Shown here: positions 1 through 8,220 of the stretch, piece by piece
Layout of the letters: the number at the start of each line of letters is the position of its first letter
Position numbering within the stretch: position 1 is the stretch's first letter
NCBI RefSeq assembly: GCF_020782115.1
Contig: NZ_JAJGMW010000002.1
Coordinates: 186,001 to 250,000 of the forward strand
From: Leeuwenhoekiella parthenopeia
GTDB taxonomy: Bacteria; Bacteroidota; Bacteroidia; Flavobacteriales; Flavobacteriaceae
DNA: 64,000 nt
Direction of reading: 5' to 3'
The notes under the pieces: generated by a model
Told to the model about the DNA's origin: nothing
The model's input: only the letters and a program-made list of their open reading frames with translations
Database searches by the model: none
Made by a program: the position numbers and the translations under genes

Positions 1-46
1 AAGAACGCCTATTTTTAAATTAACTTATAAACTTTAGTCTCGGGCT

Positions 47-994
47 ATGCCTCAAAATAAACTCAGTATCGCCTTTTACAACCTCGAAAACCTGTTTGAT
101 ACCATCAACGATCCCAATATTTTGGATGATGCGTTTACTCCAAAAGGGGAATTAGGCTGGAATGCTTCGCGCTATGCGGAAAAGCTTACTAAGTTGTCTC
201 GGGTTATTGCTAAAATTGGAAGGGCTGAAACAGGCAGCGCACCGGCTATTTTGGGTGTGGCAGAGGTCGAAAATAAAAAAGTTCTGCGCGATCTGGTTAC
301 TACCGAAGCTTTACAGCATCTGCATTACAATTTTGTACATCACAATTCGCCGGACGAGCGGGGTATTGATACGGCGCTGTTGTACCGGAAGGATGTTTTT
401 GAAGTTTTTGAAAGCCGAAGCTACAGCCTTCATATATCCAATGTTGAGGGTCTGCGCGATTACACCCGTGATATTTTATACGTTCACGGAAAGCTGGATG
501 CCATCGAAGTTTTTATTTTGGTCAATCACTGGCCGTCCCGCCGGGAAGGGGTTGAACTTTCTAATCCCAAACGCATCGCGGCTGCAAAACGAAACCGGGA
601 AATTATAGCCGAAATCAACGCGCGGCATCCTGAAGCCCGAATCCTGATTATGGGTGATTTCAATGATGATCCACAAAGTGAAGCGGTGCGCGAGTATTTG
701 GTGTCGACTGATTTTTACAATCCGATGATTTTCCTGCTTACCCGCTACGCAGGTTCGTTAACCCACCGCGGAGACTGGTATTTGTTTGACCAGATTATCC
801 TTTCACCCAACTGGATGAAAGCATACGACAACCCTTTGGAATATGTAAAGTCGGTCATCTACAACCCCGAATATCTAAAGGAACAGGAGGGCCGTTTTAA
901 AGGCAATCCCTTACGCACCTATGCCGGTGATAATTATCTGGGCGGCGCAAGCGACCACTTTCCGGTATATGTGGTGTTCAAAAAAGAAAATTAA
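47..994 (+). CDS. Endonuclease/exonuclease/phosphatase family protein (cytoplasmic paralog)
   Basis: This is a 315-residue member of the metal-dependent EEP hydrolase superfamily (DNase I/phosphodiesterase fold). Visible motifs are YNLENLFDT near the N-terminus, GVAEVEN (the metal-binding Glu region), NHWPSR, GDFNDDP (catalytic Asp/Asn pair) and SDHFPVY near the C-terminus (the general-base Asp-His). There is no signal peptide, so it is probably cytoplasmic. A closely similar but exported paralog is encoded at 11145-12206. Its stop overlaps the stop of the convergent DUF1456 gene by a few bases. The substrate cannot be read from the sequence: family members cut DNA, RNA, phospholipids or nucleotides. 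The family call is secure, the biological role is not. Confidence 0.85.
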   Translation: MPQNKLSIAFYNLENLFDTINDPNILDDAFTPKGELGWNASRYAEKLTKLSRVIAKIGRAETGSAPAILGVAEVENKKVLRDLVTTEALQHLHYNFVHHNSPDERGIDTALLYRKDVFEVFESRSYSLHISNVEGLRDYTRDILYVHGKLDAIEVFILVNHWPSRREGVELSNPKRIAAAKRNREIIAEINARHPEARILIMGDFNDDPQSEAVREYLVSTDFYNPMIFLLTRYAGSLTHRGDWYLFDQIILSPNWMKAYDNPLEYVKSVIYNPEYLKEQEGRFKGNPLRTYAGDNYLGGASDHFPVYVVFKKEN

Positions 995-1311
995 TCTGCC
1001 TTCTTGGGGTTGCTTTTTTTCTTTGATGGTGTTTTCTTGCCCCCGTCTTTTTTAAGGGTCGGTTTATCGGCTTTTGGTTTTTTTTCGGGCATCGGGCCAC
1101 GCATATGAATGACGAGACCATTAAGGAAATTCCGTAAAAACTGGTCGCCACATTCCACGTATTTGGGATGATTTTCATTTCTGAAAATAGCGCCAAGTTC
1201 ACTTTTGGTCACCGCAAAATCAACCAGGGCACAAATTTTTACAATATCATCATCCCGCAATTTAAGGGCGACACGTAGTTTTTTAAAAATATCATTGTTA
1301 GATAAGGCCAT
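991..1311 (-). CDS. DUF1456 (YehS-like) single-repeat protein with lysine-rich tail
   Basis: This is a 106-residue protein whose first 70 residues match the DUF1456 repeat, including the characteristic ECGDQFLRNFLNGL segment that closes the second repeat of E. coli YehS. YehS-type proteins normally carry two repeats (about 155 residues). Here only one is present, followed by a tail of roughly 35 residues rich in Lys, Pro and Ser. Such a tail could bind nucleic acid, but that is inference. The function of the family is unknown. The gene is convergent with the EEP gene and the stop codons overlap. Confidence 0.8.
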   Translation of the reverse strand: MALSNNDIFKKLRVALKLRDDDIVKICALVDFAVTKSELGAIFRNENHPKYVECGDQFLRNFLNGLVIHMRGPMPEKKPKADKPTLKKDGGKKTPSKKKSNPKKAD

Positions 1312-1369
1312 GACTTAATGTATTTAGCTTGTATTATCGATTTCAGATTACCGGGTAAAGGTAGAAATA

Positions 1370-1398
1370 AAAAACTCCTCATTTTCAGAGGAGTTTTT
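1370..1398 (-). terminator. Bidirectional intrinsic terminator
   Basis: A perfect inverted repeat AAAAACTCCTC / GAGGAGTTTTT flanks a 7-nt loop, giving a stem with A and T tracts on either side. It lies 46 bp beyond the stop of the DUF5723 gene and upstream of the DUF1456 start, so it probably ends DUF5723 transcription. Confidence 0.8.
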
Positions 1399-1444
1399 AG
1401 GTCGGCTAATAAATACGGGTTGTTTGAAGAGACGCTTATAGAGA

Positions 1445-2773
1445 TTATCTGCTTCGTTGATATATGGGCACTTTAAGGCCTACATATACATCTGCTCCTT
1501 TAGAGCTTTCAGAAATTAAATTTGTAAGAATCGTACTTGAGCCTAAAGTCAAAGGCCCTGCTCTAAGCCCAAATCCCCAGGCAAAACCATCATACTGTCT
1601 CATACTTAATGGCATGTAAGCACTAAACCATTTACTTTCAAAACGAGGCGAAAGTGTTGCTATATTAGCAATTCTACTGGCTTGTTGGGATTCAGGCGAA
1701 ACCAGTGATAGTGAGGTTTGCAGGTTCAAATAAAATTTATTTTTGAGATGGTAATCTGCTGCAATATGCATTGCTGTGGGCAAACTGATTTGTGCAGTTT
1801 CTACGGTCTCCTGACCATCAAAATTGTCGCGTAATATTTCATCAATACCTTTCTCATTAAACTCAGCTTCAGTAATGACTGCGTTAGTAGCAGAATAGTT
1901 GCCTATAGTGCTTTCATCATAATTTATAGAACCTAAATCTGTAACCGAAAGCCCTAATTTAAGTTTGTACTTATTGAGACCACGATTGCCCAGATTAGCG
2001 TTATCGGGTCGCCATTCATAAACCACTCCAAAATCTGCCCCAAAACCTGAAGAGGTATCTGTAAAGTCAAAATCCTCTTCATCTGTTGTTTGCCCGTAGT
2101 TTACGTTTCCGTTTACCGTAACATTTGCATTGGTAGAGGAATACTGGCCCGTAAGATTTGAAGAATTAAAAAATGCACCGCCACCACCGGCTAAATACTT
2201 TAAAGTTACTCCTCCTTTAAGAAAGTGAGATTCTTTGTCCATTAATACTCTTCCGTAGACTAAACCTACTTCGGCATAGGCGTGCAATGTTCCGTTAAGG
2301 TTGTTAAGGTCAAAAGTAAAATCTTCTTCAGAATCAAAATCGTCTGCGATGCGTTGAAAAAGTTCACCGTTTGCATTATGTAAATTGTAAATACCACGTA
2401 CACGTGTGATCAGACCCATACTACTTTTTGGATTCAGGTTAAACATAAACGAAGGTCCCATTACGTCTACATTTGAATAGAAATTGTTAGAATTTGTAGG
2501 ATTTAAATCAGCATCTTCTTCAAAATCAAATCCATCGTCGTTTGCATTAAGGCTGCTTGAACTGATGCCTGCATAATCGTTGCCAAAGCTTACCCCGGCC
2601 GAAACTAAATTGATATCTGCACGCATTCGTGAATCAAATACATTTGCAGGATTATACATGACCCCGTGAATGCCCGAATAGTTATCTATACGGTGGCCTA
2701 TATAATTTTGCGCTATGAGGTTTGTAGATAAAAAAATACTAAAAATCGCCAGAAAAAATAATTTTTGTTTCAT
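1445..2773 (-). CDS. DUF5723 family outer-membrane protein
   Basis: This is a 442-residue protein with a cleavable signal peptide (MKQKLFFLAIFSIFLS... ending near LIAQ). It then has an N-terminal segment typical of the Bacteroidetes DUF5723 family (NYSGIHGVMYNPANVFDSR) and many alternating-hydrophobicity strands that suggest a beta-barrel ending KVPIYQRSR. The ATG at 2773 is preferred to an in-frame TTG seven codons upstream because it begins exactly at the signal peptide. A -7 box TAATTTTG (2799-2792) and an operator-like element (2822-2839) precede it. The same element precedes the neighbouring two-component operon, so this gene may be a target of that system. The barrel's function is unknown. 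Confidence 0.85.
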   Translation of the reverse strand: MKQKLFFLAIFSIFLSTNLIAQNYIGHRIDNYSGIHGVMYNPANVFDSRMRADINLVSAGVSFGNDYAGISSSSLNANDDGFDFEEDADLNPTNSNNFYSNVDVMGPSFMFNLNPKSSMGLITRVRGIYNLHNANGELFQRIADDFDSEEDFTFDLNNLNGTLHAYAEVGLVYGRVLMDKESHFLKGGVTLKYLAGGGGAFFNSSNLTGQYSSTNANVTVNGNVNYGQTTDEEDFDFTDTSSGFGADFGVVYEWRPDNANLGNRGLNKYKLKLGLSVTDLGSINYDESTIGNYSATNAVITEAEFNEKGIDEILRDNFDGQETVETAQISLPTAMHIAADYHLKNKFYLNLQTSLSLVSPESQQASRIANIATLSPRFESKWFSAYMPLSMRQYDGFAWGFGLRAGPLTLGSSTILTNLISESSKGADVYVGLKVPIYQRSR

Positions 2774-2791
2774 AAGCTTAGGTATGTAATT

Positions 2792-2839
2792 CAAAATTAA
2801 AGGTTTGTATCTGAGCTAAAAATACCCAATATCTGGTAT
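2792..2839 (-). promoter_or_regulatory. Promoter and operator-like element upstream of DUF5723
   Basis: On the minus strand, a perfect Bacteroidetes -7 box TAATTTTG (2799-2792) is preceded, after 22 nt, by an 18-bp element at 2822-2839 (plus strand ATACCCAATATCTGGTAT) with ATACC/GGTAT half-sites. A 16/18 identical copy sits at 5939-5956 at the same distance from the -7-like box of the two-component operon. Confidence 0.6.
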
Positions 2840-2860
2840 TTTAGGATAATATTAAGAATT

Positions 2861-3487
2861 TTAAAAGTCATACTTGCGCTCCAGAGCATAGCGCAAAAGT
2901 TCGCCCTTTCCCTTTAGCTCCAGAATGCGCATCATATTTTTACGATGCGTATCTACAGTGTGTACACCTATAAAAAGTTCGTCTGCAATTTCACGGGAAG
3001 TTTTACCCAGGGCGATGTACCGCAGAATTTCAACCTGGCGTTTGGTAAGTAGTCCGCCTTTTTCGGAAGCGTTGTTTTCAGCCTCAATAAGACTTAGGTC
3101 GATTTGAGAATCAAAATAGGTTTCTCCTGAAGCTACTCTTTGAATGGCCTGTTTTAGGGTTTCAAGGCTTGAATTTTTAAGTACATAGCCCGAAGCGCCG
3201 GCATCGAGCATTTGCTTAATGGCTTCGGTCTGATCAAACATGCTAAAGGCGATCACACCGGTATCCGGAAGTTGATTTTTAATATGTTTTGTGGCTTCAA
3301 TGCCGTCCATTTTTGGCATTCGGATATCGGTTATGACCACATCTGGCTGGTATTTAAGTACCTGAGTAACCAGATCCTCCCCGTCATTTGCGGTGCAAAC
3401 CAACTTGATTTCTTCCTGCTCGGCCAGTAGTAAGCTGATGCCGTCTATAAGCGATTGATGATCTTCTCCTATTGCTAATTTAATCAT
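2861..3487 (-). CDS. NarL/LuxR-family response regulator
   Basis: This is a 208-residue two-component response regulator. Residues 1-120 form a receiver domain with the acidic pair in GEDHQ, phospho-acceptor Asp54 (in VVITDIRMPKMDG) and the conserved Lys in YVLKNSS. Residues 145-205 form a LuxR-type helix-turn-helix (LTKRQVEILRYIALGKTSREIADEL). It overlaps the upstream histidine kinase gene by 4 bp (ATGA), so the two are translationally coupled and are a cognate pair. Likely targets in the window are its own operon and the adjacent DUF5723 gene, which share an operator-like sequence. The signal is unknown. Confidence 0.93.
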   Translation of the reverse strand: MIKLAIGEDHQSLIDGISLLLAEQEEIKLVCTANDGEDLVTQVLKYQPDVVITDIRMPKMDGIEATKHIKNQLPDTGVIAFSMFDQTEAIKQMLDAGASGYVLKNSSLETLKQAIQRVASGETYFDSQIDLSLIEAENNASEKGGLLTKRQVEILRYIALGKTSREIADELFIGVHTVDTHRKNMMRILELKGKGELLRYALERKYDF

Positions 3488-5346
3488 AAGGGTAAGTCTA
3501 TAATTACAGAAGTTCCTTGACCGGGTTCAGATTCTATTTCTAAAGTTCCGTTGAGATGGGCTACGCGTTTATCAATGGCGTTTATACCCATACCTTCACT
3601 GCGTTTGCTGATTTGTCTGGGATCAAAGCCCACGCCATCATCTTCAACCATAATATTGAGTGAGTCGCCATGGTTTACAAGATGTATGGTGAGCGTTTTG
3701 GCCTGAGCGTGTTTGATCACATTAGTGATAAGTTCCTGGATGATGCGAAAGAGGCTTAATTCAAGACTGTTTTCGAGGCGGGTGTCCATTCCGTGGGCCT
3801 GTACATCTATTTGAAGCCCGTTTAACTGCGAGATTTTGTGCGCCAAATCTTTAAGGGCTTTAAGTAATCCCTGATTGGCAATCACCCCACTGTTCTTGGC
3901 GTGTGCAATGGTGCGTACTTTAGCATAAGCCTCATCAAGCAGTGTATTGGTTTTTTGATACAGATCTTCTGAAGGAGCGTTTTTAAGGGCTTCAAAGTGC
4001 ATACGTACATTTGTCATTAAAGCCCCAAGATCATCATGAAGTTCACCGGCTATACGGGCGCGTTCTATTTCCTGACCTTCAATCATGGCGTCTATACTGG
4101 CGAGTTCCTGATCTTTTAACAGATTAGATACTTTTTGCCGCTCCAGGTCTTTTTGCTGTTCTGCCAGTTTGCGCTTCTTTTGACTGTTTTTAAGAATTAA
4201 GGAGCCAATTATCAGGGCAATAAGCAATAATGAGCCTAATGTTATCGCAATGAATAGAAAGCGCTTTTTGTTTTGTTTTTCAATGATCAGATCATTCGCT
4301 TTTTTTTCGGTTTCGAGTTCTACCTGAAGTCTTGAAATCTCGAGCGAATTATCCCTGAAGTTGATATTGTGTCCGGCTTCTACGTAGGTTTTGTAATGTG
4401 CCAAAGCGAGAGAATCTTCACCCATACCTTCATAAAAGAGAGAGCGGTAATATTCAACAAAAAACCTGTTTTTCAGTGAGTCCTGCGGATTGTAGCAGCA
4501 AGAAGCCTCTTTCAATTTTTCTAGTGCGGAAGCAGAATTGCCCTGCCTGTGTTTTAAATAGGCCAGTTTAGTAATTGCAGAAAACCGACTATCCAGATAA
4601 TAGGGCAAATCACCCGACGCTTCAATTACTTTTTGATAGTAGAATTCTGATTTTTGATAATTTTCCTGAAGTTCATGGTACAATGCAATTTCAAGATATA
4701 GTTTGGGCAATAACTTGCAGTTGGCCTCAAGCTTTGGGATAAACTCCTCTAAAACGGAAGCATTTTTATAATAAACAGACTTGATGTCGATCTCCGAAGA
4801 GTAAAAAATCAATTCATAGATTTTGTGAAGAACGGTATCGTGCACATCTTCTATAAGATCGCGGTACCTATTTAAAAAAATGTCGTAGTTATTGTTATTT
4901 CGGGCGATTTCGTGATGAAAATACTGCAATATCGCGAGCAGTACCTGTTGTTGTAAAGGCTTATAGCCGGTTTGATCTGCCAGTTTTAAGGCTGAATAAA
5001 AATAAGGATAGGCCGCAGTGCGGTCTGAAGCAAAATAGAACGCATAATAACCCCGTGTAAGAAGACGCATGCTTTCCAGAAAAGGATCAGAAATTTCAGC
5101 AGACTCAACAATCTCACGGTAGTCTGAAGCATTTCCGGTAAAGCCTTCGTAAGTGAGATTTGCAAAATTCTCAAGAGCCGTTTGATAAACCGGGTTTTCT
5201 AGCTGTTCTATTTGAGAAAGCGCAGCAGCATATTCCAGCTCCTTAAGATTTTGAAAGTACGAATTTAATATATCCCGATTGGTTTGTTGCCCTGACGCAG
5301 TCAGGATCTTAAAAACTATAACAAAGCAGGGCAACAACAATCGCAT
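3484..5346 (-). CDS. TPR-containing HisKA_3 sensor histidine kinase
   Basis: This is a 620-residue membrane sensor kinase. It has a signal peptide (residues 1-19) and a periplasmic region of tetratricopeptide-like helical repeats to about residue 340, then one transmembrane helix (RFLFIAITLGSLLLIALIIG) and a coiled coil. A HisKA_3 dimerisation domain follows with phospho-acceptor His437 in GELHDDLGA, and then a HATPase_c domain (N box ELITNVIKHA, G1 VEDDGVGFD, G2 EGMGINAIDKR). It partners the downstream LuxR-type regulator. The upstream stop codon overlaps its ATG by one base (TAATG), so all three genes form one operon. TPR sensors of this type are common in Flavobacteriia. The ligand cannot be inferred. 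Confidence 0.92.
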   Translation of the reverse strand: MRLLLPCFVIVFKILTASGQQTNRDILNSYFQNLKELEYAAALSQIEQLENPVYQTALENFANLTYEGFTGNASDYREIVESAEISDPFLESMRLLTRGYYAFYFASDRTAAYPYFYSALKLADQTGYKPLQQQVLLAILQYFHHEIARNNNNYDIFLNRYRDLIEDVHDTVLHKIYELIFYSSEIDIKSVYYKNASVLEEFIPKLEANCKLLPKLYLEIALYHELQENYQKSEFYYQKVIEASGDLPYYLDSRFSAITKLAYLKHRQGNSASALEKLKEASCCYNPQDSLKNRFFVEYYRSLFYEGMGEDSLALAHYKTYVEAGHNINFRDNSLEISRLQVELETEKKANDLIIEKQNKKRFLFIAITLGSLLLIALIIGSLILKNSQKKRKLAEQQKDLERQKVSNLLKDQELASIDAMIEGQEIERARIAGELHDDLGALMTNVRMHFEALKNAPSEDLYQKTNTLLDEAYAKVRTIAHAKNSGVIANQGLLKALKDLAHKISQLNGLQIDVQAHGMDTRLENSLELSLFRIIQELITNVIKHAQAKTLTIHLVNHGDSLNIMVEDDGVGFDPRQISKRSEGMGINAIDKRVAHLNGTLEIESEPGQGTSVIIDLPL

Positions 5347-5885
5347 TAGATCAAAACTTCAAGCTCAGACATCATACACCGCGCTCCAGGAGCGAATAGG
5401 GCGGTTTTAGTTTTAGAATCTTTAGTGGTCAAATCATCATAGTCTGGTCTCGGCTTTGTAAAATGACCATCGCGGTAATAGCCTTCGATTTCAAAAACTC
5501 CGTGATTTATACCTTTTGGAAGTTTTTCTAAACGGCGTCTAAATACTAAAGTATCTGATTTCGATTTCCGAAACTTAGTCAGTTTTTTACATTTGATTTC
5601 CTTCGATATGTTTCCCAAAGCTTTAAGGTGTAAATCAATCTGCCCTGTAACTGAATTATAGATAACATCTTCCAGACCTATATTGAGTACTCCCTTGTAA
5701 TTTATAATATGACAGGTGATATCTTTGATCTCTCGTTCCTCCTTGTGGGTCCCAGCTTCAGTTTCTATAACTGCATAGACGGCGAAAAAAGTACCGTAGA
5801 GCTGTGATGCGTAAACCAGCTGGTTGAAAGTGTTAGAATTATCGCCTAGATAAACAATGCTCTTGTTGTTTTTAATTTTTTCCAT
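5346..5885 (-). CDS. Hypothetical protein, first gene of a two-component operon
   Basis: This is a 179-residue protein with no family I recognise, no signal peptide and no membrane segment. It begins MEKIKNNKSIVYLGDNS, is basic in the middle (KEIKCKKLTKFRKSKSD) and ends ARCMMSELEVLI. The composition looks like a soluble alpha/beta cytoplasmic protein. Its TAA overlaps the ATG of the sensor kinase by one base, and an operator-like element lies 54 bp upstream. It is therefore co-expressed with the kinase and regulator and may be an accessory or output protein of that system. No function is assigned. Confidence 0.7.
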   Translation of the reverse strand: MEKIKNNKSIVYLGDNSNTFNQLVYASQLYGTFFAVYAVIETEAGTHKEEREIKDITCHIINYKGVLNIGLEDVIYNSVTGQIDLHLKALGNISKEIKCKKLTKFRKSKSDTLVFRRRLEKLPKGINHGVFEIEGYYRDGHFTKPRPDYDDLTTKDSKTKTALFAPGARCMMSELEVLI

Positions 5886-5908
5886 AGTGGAAAGGTTTAT
5901 AGTTTTTC

Positions 5909-5956
5909 GAAATATAGAATTCTGGTGCTTTTGAGACTATACCCAATACCCGGTAT
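5909..5956 (-). promoter_or_regulatory. Promoter and operator-like element of the two-component operon
   Basis: On the minus strand, a -7-like box TATATTTC (5916-5909, 7 of 8 to TAnnTTTG) lies 22 nt from the element ATACCCAATACCCGGTAT (plus strand, 5939-5956). The element has ATACC/GGTAT half-sites separated by 8 bp. Both sequence and spacing match the DUF5723 promoter, suggesting autoregulation by the operon's own response regulator. Confidence 0.55.
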
Positions 5957-5958
5957 AT

Positions 5959-6618
5959 TTAATGTTGCAGCGTATCTATAGTCATCAATCCCTGCGCCTC
6001 TTTGACCTCCTGTTTTAAGTGATCGAGGTAGAGGATTCCGTTTAGATGATCTATTTCGTGCTGAAAAACCACCGCGGTAAAATCTTCAACCATTTCAATT
6101 TCGTGCGTGGCATCAGGCTTGTCGTATTCTACCATAATGGCATAGGCACGGCTTGAAAGTGTATCGCGCCTGCCGGGGATAGAAAGACAACCTTCGGGGC
6201 AATCCTGTTTTTTCCTGGAGTATTGTTTAATCACGGGATTGATGATAACTTCAAACGGAAAACCGTCTTTATCAAAACGCTGCACCCACGCGATATTTTT
6301 AAGAACACCCACTTGTGGCGCGGCAATGCCGGCACCCAGAGACAGGCTGTCGCGTACCGTGGCGTACATTCGGGCGATGAGGTTTTGAAGCACCGTGTCT
6401 TTGGGATCTACCTTTACATATTCGCTGGGGGTGCGCAGCAAAAGGGAATCACTTTCGTTAGTGATTTTAAAGACACGCATAGGCGTAAGCGAATCTGCAG
6501 CCATAATCAGGTTAACCTGTTCGGCATTGAATTGGGACGGAATTTCAGGTTGTTGCTTTTTAGTATCACAGGCCAAAAAGCAAACCATAAGTAACGAAAG
6601 GAGTATAGTTTTAGTCAA
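5959..6618 (-). CDS. Peptide deformylase-like lipoprotein
   Basis: This is a 219-residue protein with all three peptide deformylase motifs: GAGIAAPQ (residues 95-102), EGCLS (metal ligand Cys144) and QHEIDH (His187, Glu188, His191). Classical deformylase removes the formyl group from nascent methionine in the cytosol. Here the N-terminus is a lipoprotein signal (MTKTILLSLLMVCFLAC, lipobox Cys17), predicting a protein anchored outside the inner membrane. About 60 extra residues separate the lipobox from the catalytic domain. A second, cytosolic housekeeping deformylase is therefore expected elsewhere in the genome. A role in hydrolysing formylated peptides or other amides in the envelope is inference. 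Confidence 0.85.
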   Translation of the reverse strand: MTKTILLSLLMVCFLACDTKKQQPEIPSQFNAEQVNLIMAADSLTPMRVFKITNESDSLLLRTPSEYVKVDPKDTVLQNLIARMYATVRDSLSLGAGIAAPQVGVLKNIAWVQRFDKDGFPFEVIINPVIKQYSRKKQDCPEGCLSIPGRRDTLSSRAYAIMVEYDKPDATHEIEMVEDFTAVVFQHEIDHLNGILYLDHLKQEVKEAQGLMTIDTLQH

Positions 6619-6671
6619 AATCAGGGAGTTTTAGTTTCCTAAAAATAGCACTTTTACTCGGTATCAGATTT

Positions 6672-8075
6672 TTAATCTGCCGTAATGCTAATATTGTCAA
6701 GCTGATAGGTGCCGTCTGAAGCTTCAGCACCACTACCGGTATATCTAAAAGCCACGTAAGCGGTTTCGCCACTTGCACACGAAAGCCTTACAATCCCCGA
6801 ACTGTACCAGTCGCCAAAAAAATCCTGATCGCGTATCACAAAAGCATCTTCCAATACAAGCCAGGTGGCCTGCGTAATCCCCTCGGTAGTACCGTCCCAG
6901 TCGGAGCTAAAGAGTACGTCGAGCTCACTGTTATCGGCAAAACTGCTGCTCGTTTCAAACCGGATACGCACTTCGGAAAATGTAGTAAGATCTATAGACG
7001 GAGTGATCAACCAGCCCACACTCAAGGGGTTGCCCGATTGATACGAATCAATTCGTGCTGAAATCCCCTGCGAGGCATTCGTTCCTGTCGCGGTATACGC
7101 TTCCCAGGCCTGCGTGCCGTATTCGATAAAGTTCGTCCACCCGTTGCCCGTGATAAACGTATTGCGGGTTTGCGTCTGAAAGTTGTCTTTAAAGATCACC
7201 GTACCGCCTTCGGTTTCAGCGAGGCCGCACTGCAACTCCGCCGGGTCGCAGCGGTTTGCGCCGGAAAACGAAAGCGCCTCCACGGTATTGATGCGCAAAA
7301 TGTAAAAATCATCGTAAAAATCACGGGACAGAATGCCGCTGATGCTGCCGCGACCTTCCGGAAGGGCGACCGATTTAAATTTGGCAAAGGTACTGGTGCT
7401 GACTAAAGTCGTGCCGCGAGGCTCACAGGTTTCAAGCAGGCGTATGCCGTCAAATTCATCGTTGGCATCACCGGCAAAGGTTTTAGGGCTTTCGCCCAAA
7501 ACTTCCCGACGGTTAAACTGTGCATCATCAAGGCTGATGTACAAATTTTCCAGATCGGCAGAAAAGTTTGCAATTGTAACGGGCAACGGAATCAATTCGG
7601 CAACTTCGGTACTTCTAAAAACCGTTTTAGGAATCAGCGAAGCCGGAATTTCAGTAATCCCGTTCCCGTCACGAATGCCCAGTTGTACCACCCCATTTTC
7701 TTCGGCTACCGCCAGACCATCCAGCTTTACGTAGACTTTTCGCCCCGGTTCATAAACGGTATACAAAGCGTTTTGATTCAACTGCAGTGTAATGCCGGCA
7801 GTAGGATTTTCAGGAGCATCCTGAATGATGAGTTCCCGAAAAAAATTTCCCGCCACATCGCTGCTCGTGACATAGCCTGTGATGTAAGTATCTGTGTCAC
7901 TATAGCTGATGACCGGTTCGCTGCTTTGCGCAAGATTGCTCAAAACCGAGGCAATACTCACCGCCGTACCATCCGGTACGATTTCATTTTCGTTAGATTC
8001 GGGCACTTCAAACTCGGTTTCCACACAAGCCGTAAAAGCAAGTAGCGTGATGAGCTGGTAAAATATAGGTTTCAT
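6672..8075 (-). CDS. DUF5689 / choice-of-anchor J lipoprotein
   Basis: This is a 467-residue surface-type lipoprotein with a signal ending LLAFTAC. The N-terminal half (about 40-270) matches the DUF5689 pattern (ITGYVTSSDVAGNFFRELIIQD, an OB-like fold). The C-terminal part (about 290-465) is a beta-sandwich of the choice-of-anchor J type (FQTQTRNTFITGNGWTNF... ending YQLDNISI). It lies 146 bp downstream of the TonB-dependent receptor gene on the same strand, and such pairs are common in Bacteroidetes, so it may be the receptor's surface partner. The ligand is unknown. Confidence 0.8.
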   Translation of the reverse strand: MKPIFYQLITLLAFTACVETEFEVPESNENEIVPDGTAVSIASVLSNLAQSSEPVISYSDTDTYITGYVTSSDVAGNFFRELIIQDAPENPTAGITLQLNQNALYTVYEPGRKVYVKLDGLAVAEENGVVQLGIRDGNGITEIPASLIPKTVFRSTEVAELIPLPVTIANFSADLENLYISLDDAQFNRREVLGESPKTFAGDANDEFDGIRLLETCEPRGTTLVSTSTFAKFKSVALPEGRGSISGILSRDFYDDFYILRINTVEALSFSGANRCDPAELQCGLAETEGGTVIFKDNFQTQTRNTFITGNGWTNFIEYGTQAWEAYTATGTNASQGISARIDSYQSGNPLSVGWLITPSIDLTTFSEVRIRFETSSSFADNSELDVLFSSDWDGTTEGITQATWLVLEDAFVIRDQDFFGDWYSSGIVRLSCASGETAYVAFRYTGSGAEASDGTYQLDNISITAD

Positions 8076-8220
8076 CTAGTTAAATTTTATCAGGAATTAG
8101 GGTTCAGTTATTTAATTATTTAGGCGGGTAATGACCCTTATTTGCCAAATGCCCACTATGGGCTTTCATAAGCATTACTAAGTTTTAGTTTGTTTGTTAG
8201 CCTTTCGCGAAAGCAAAACT

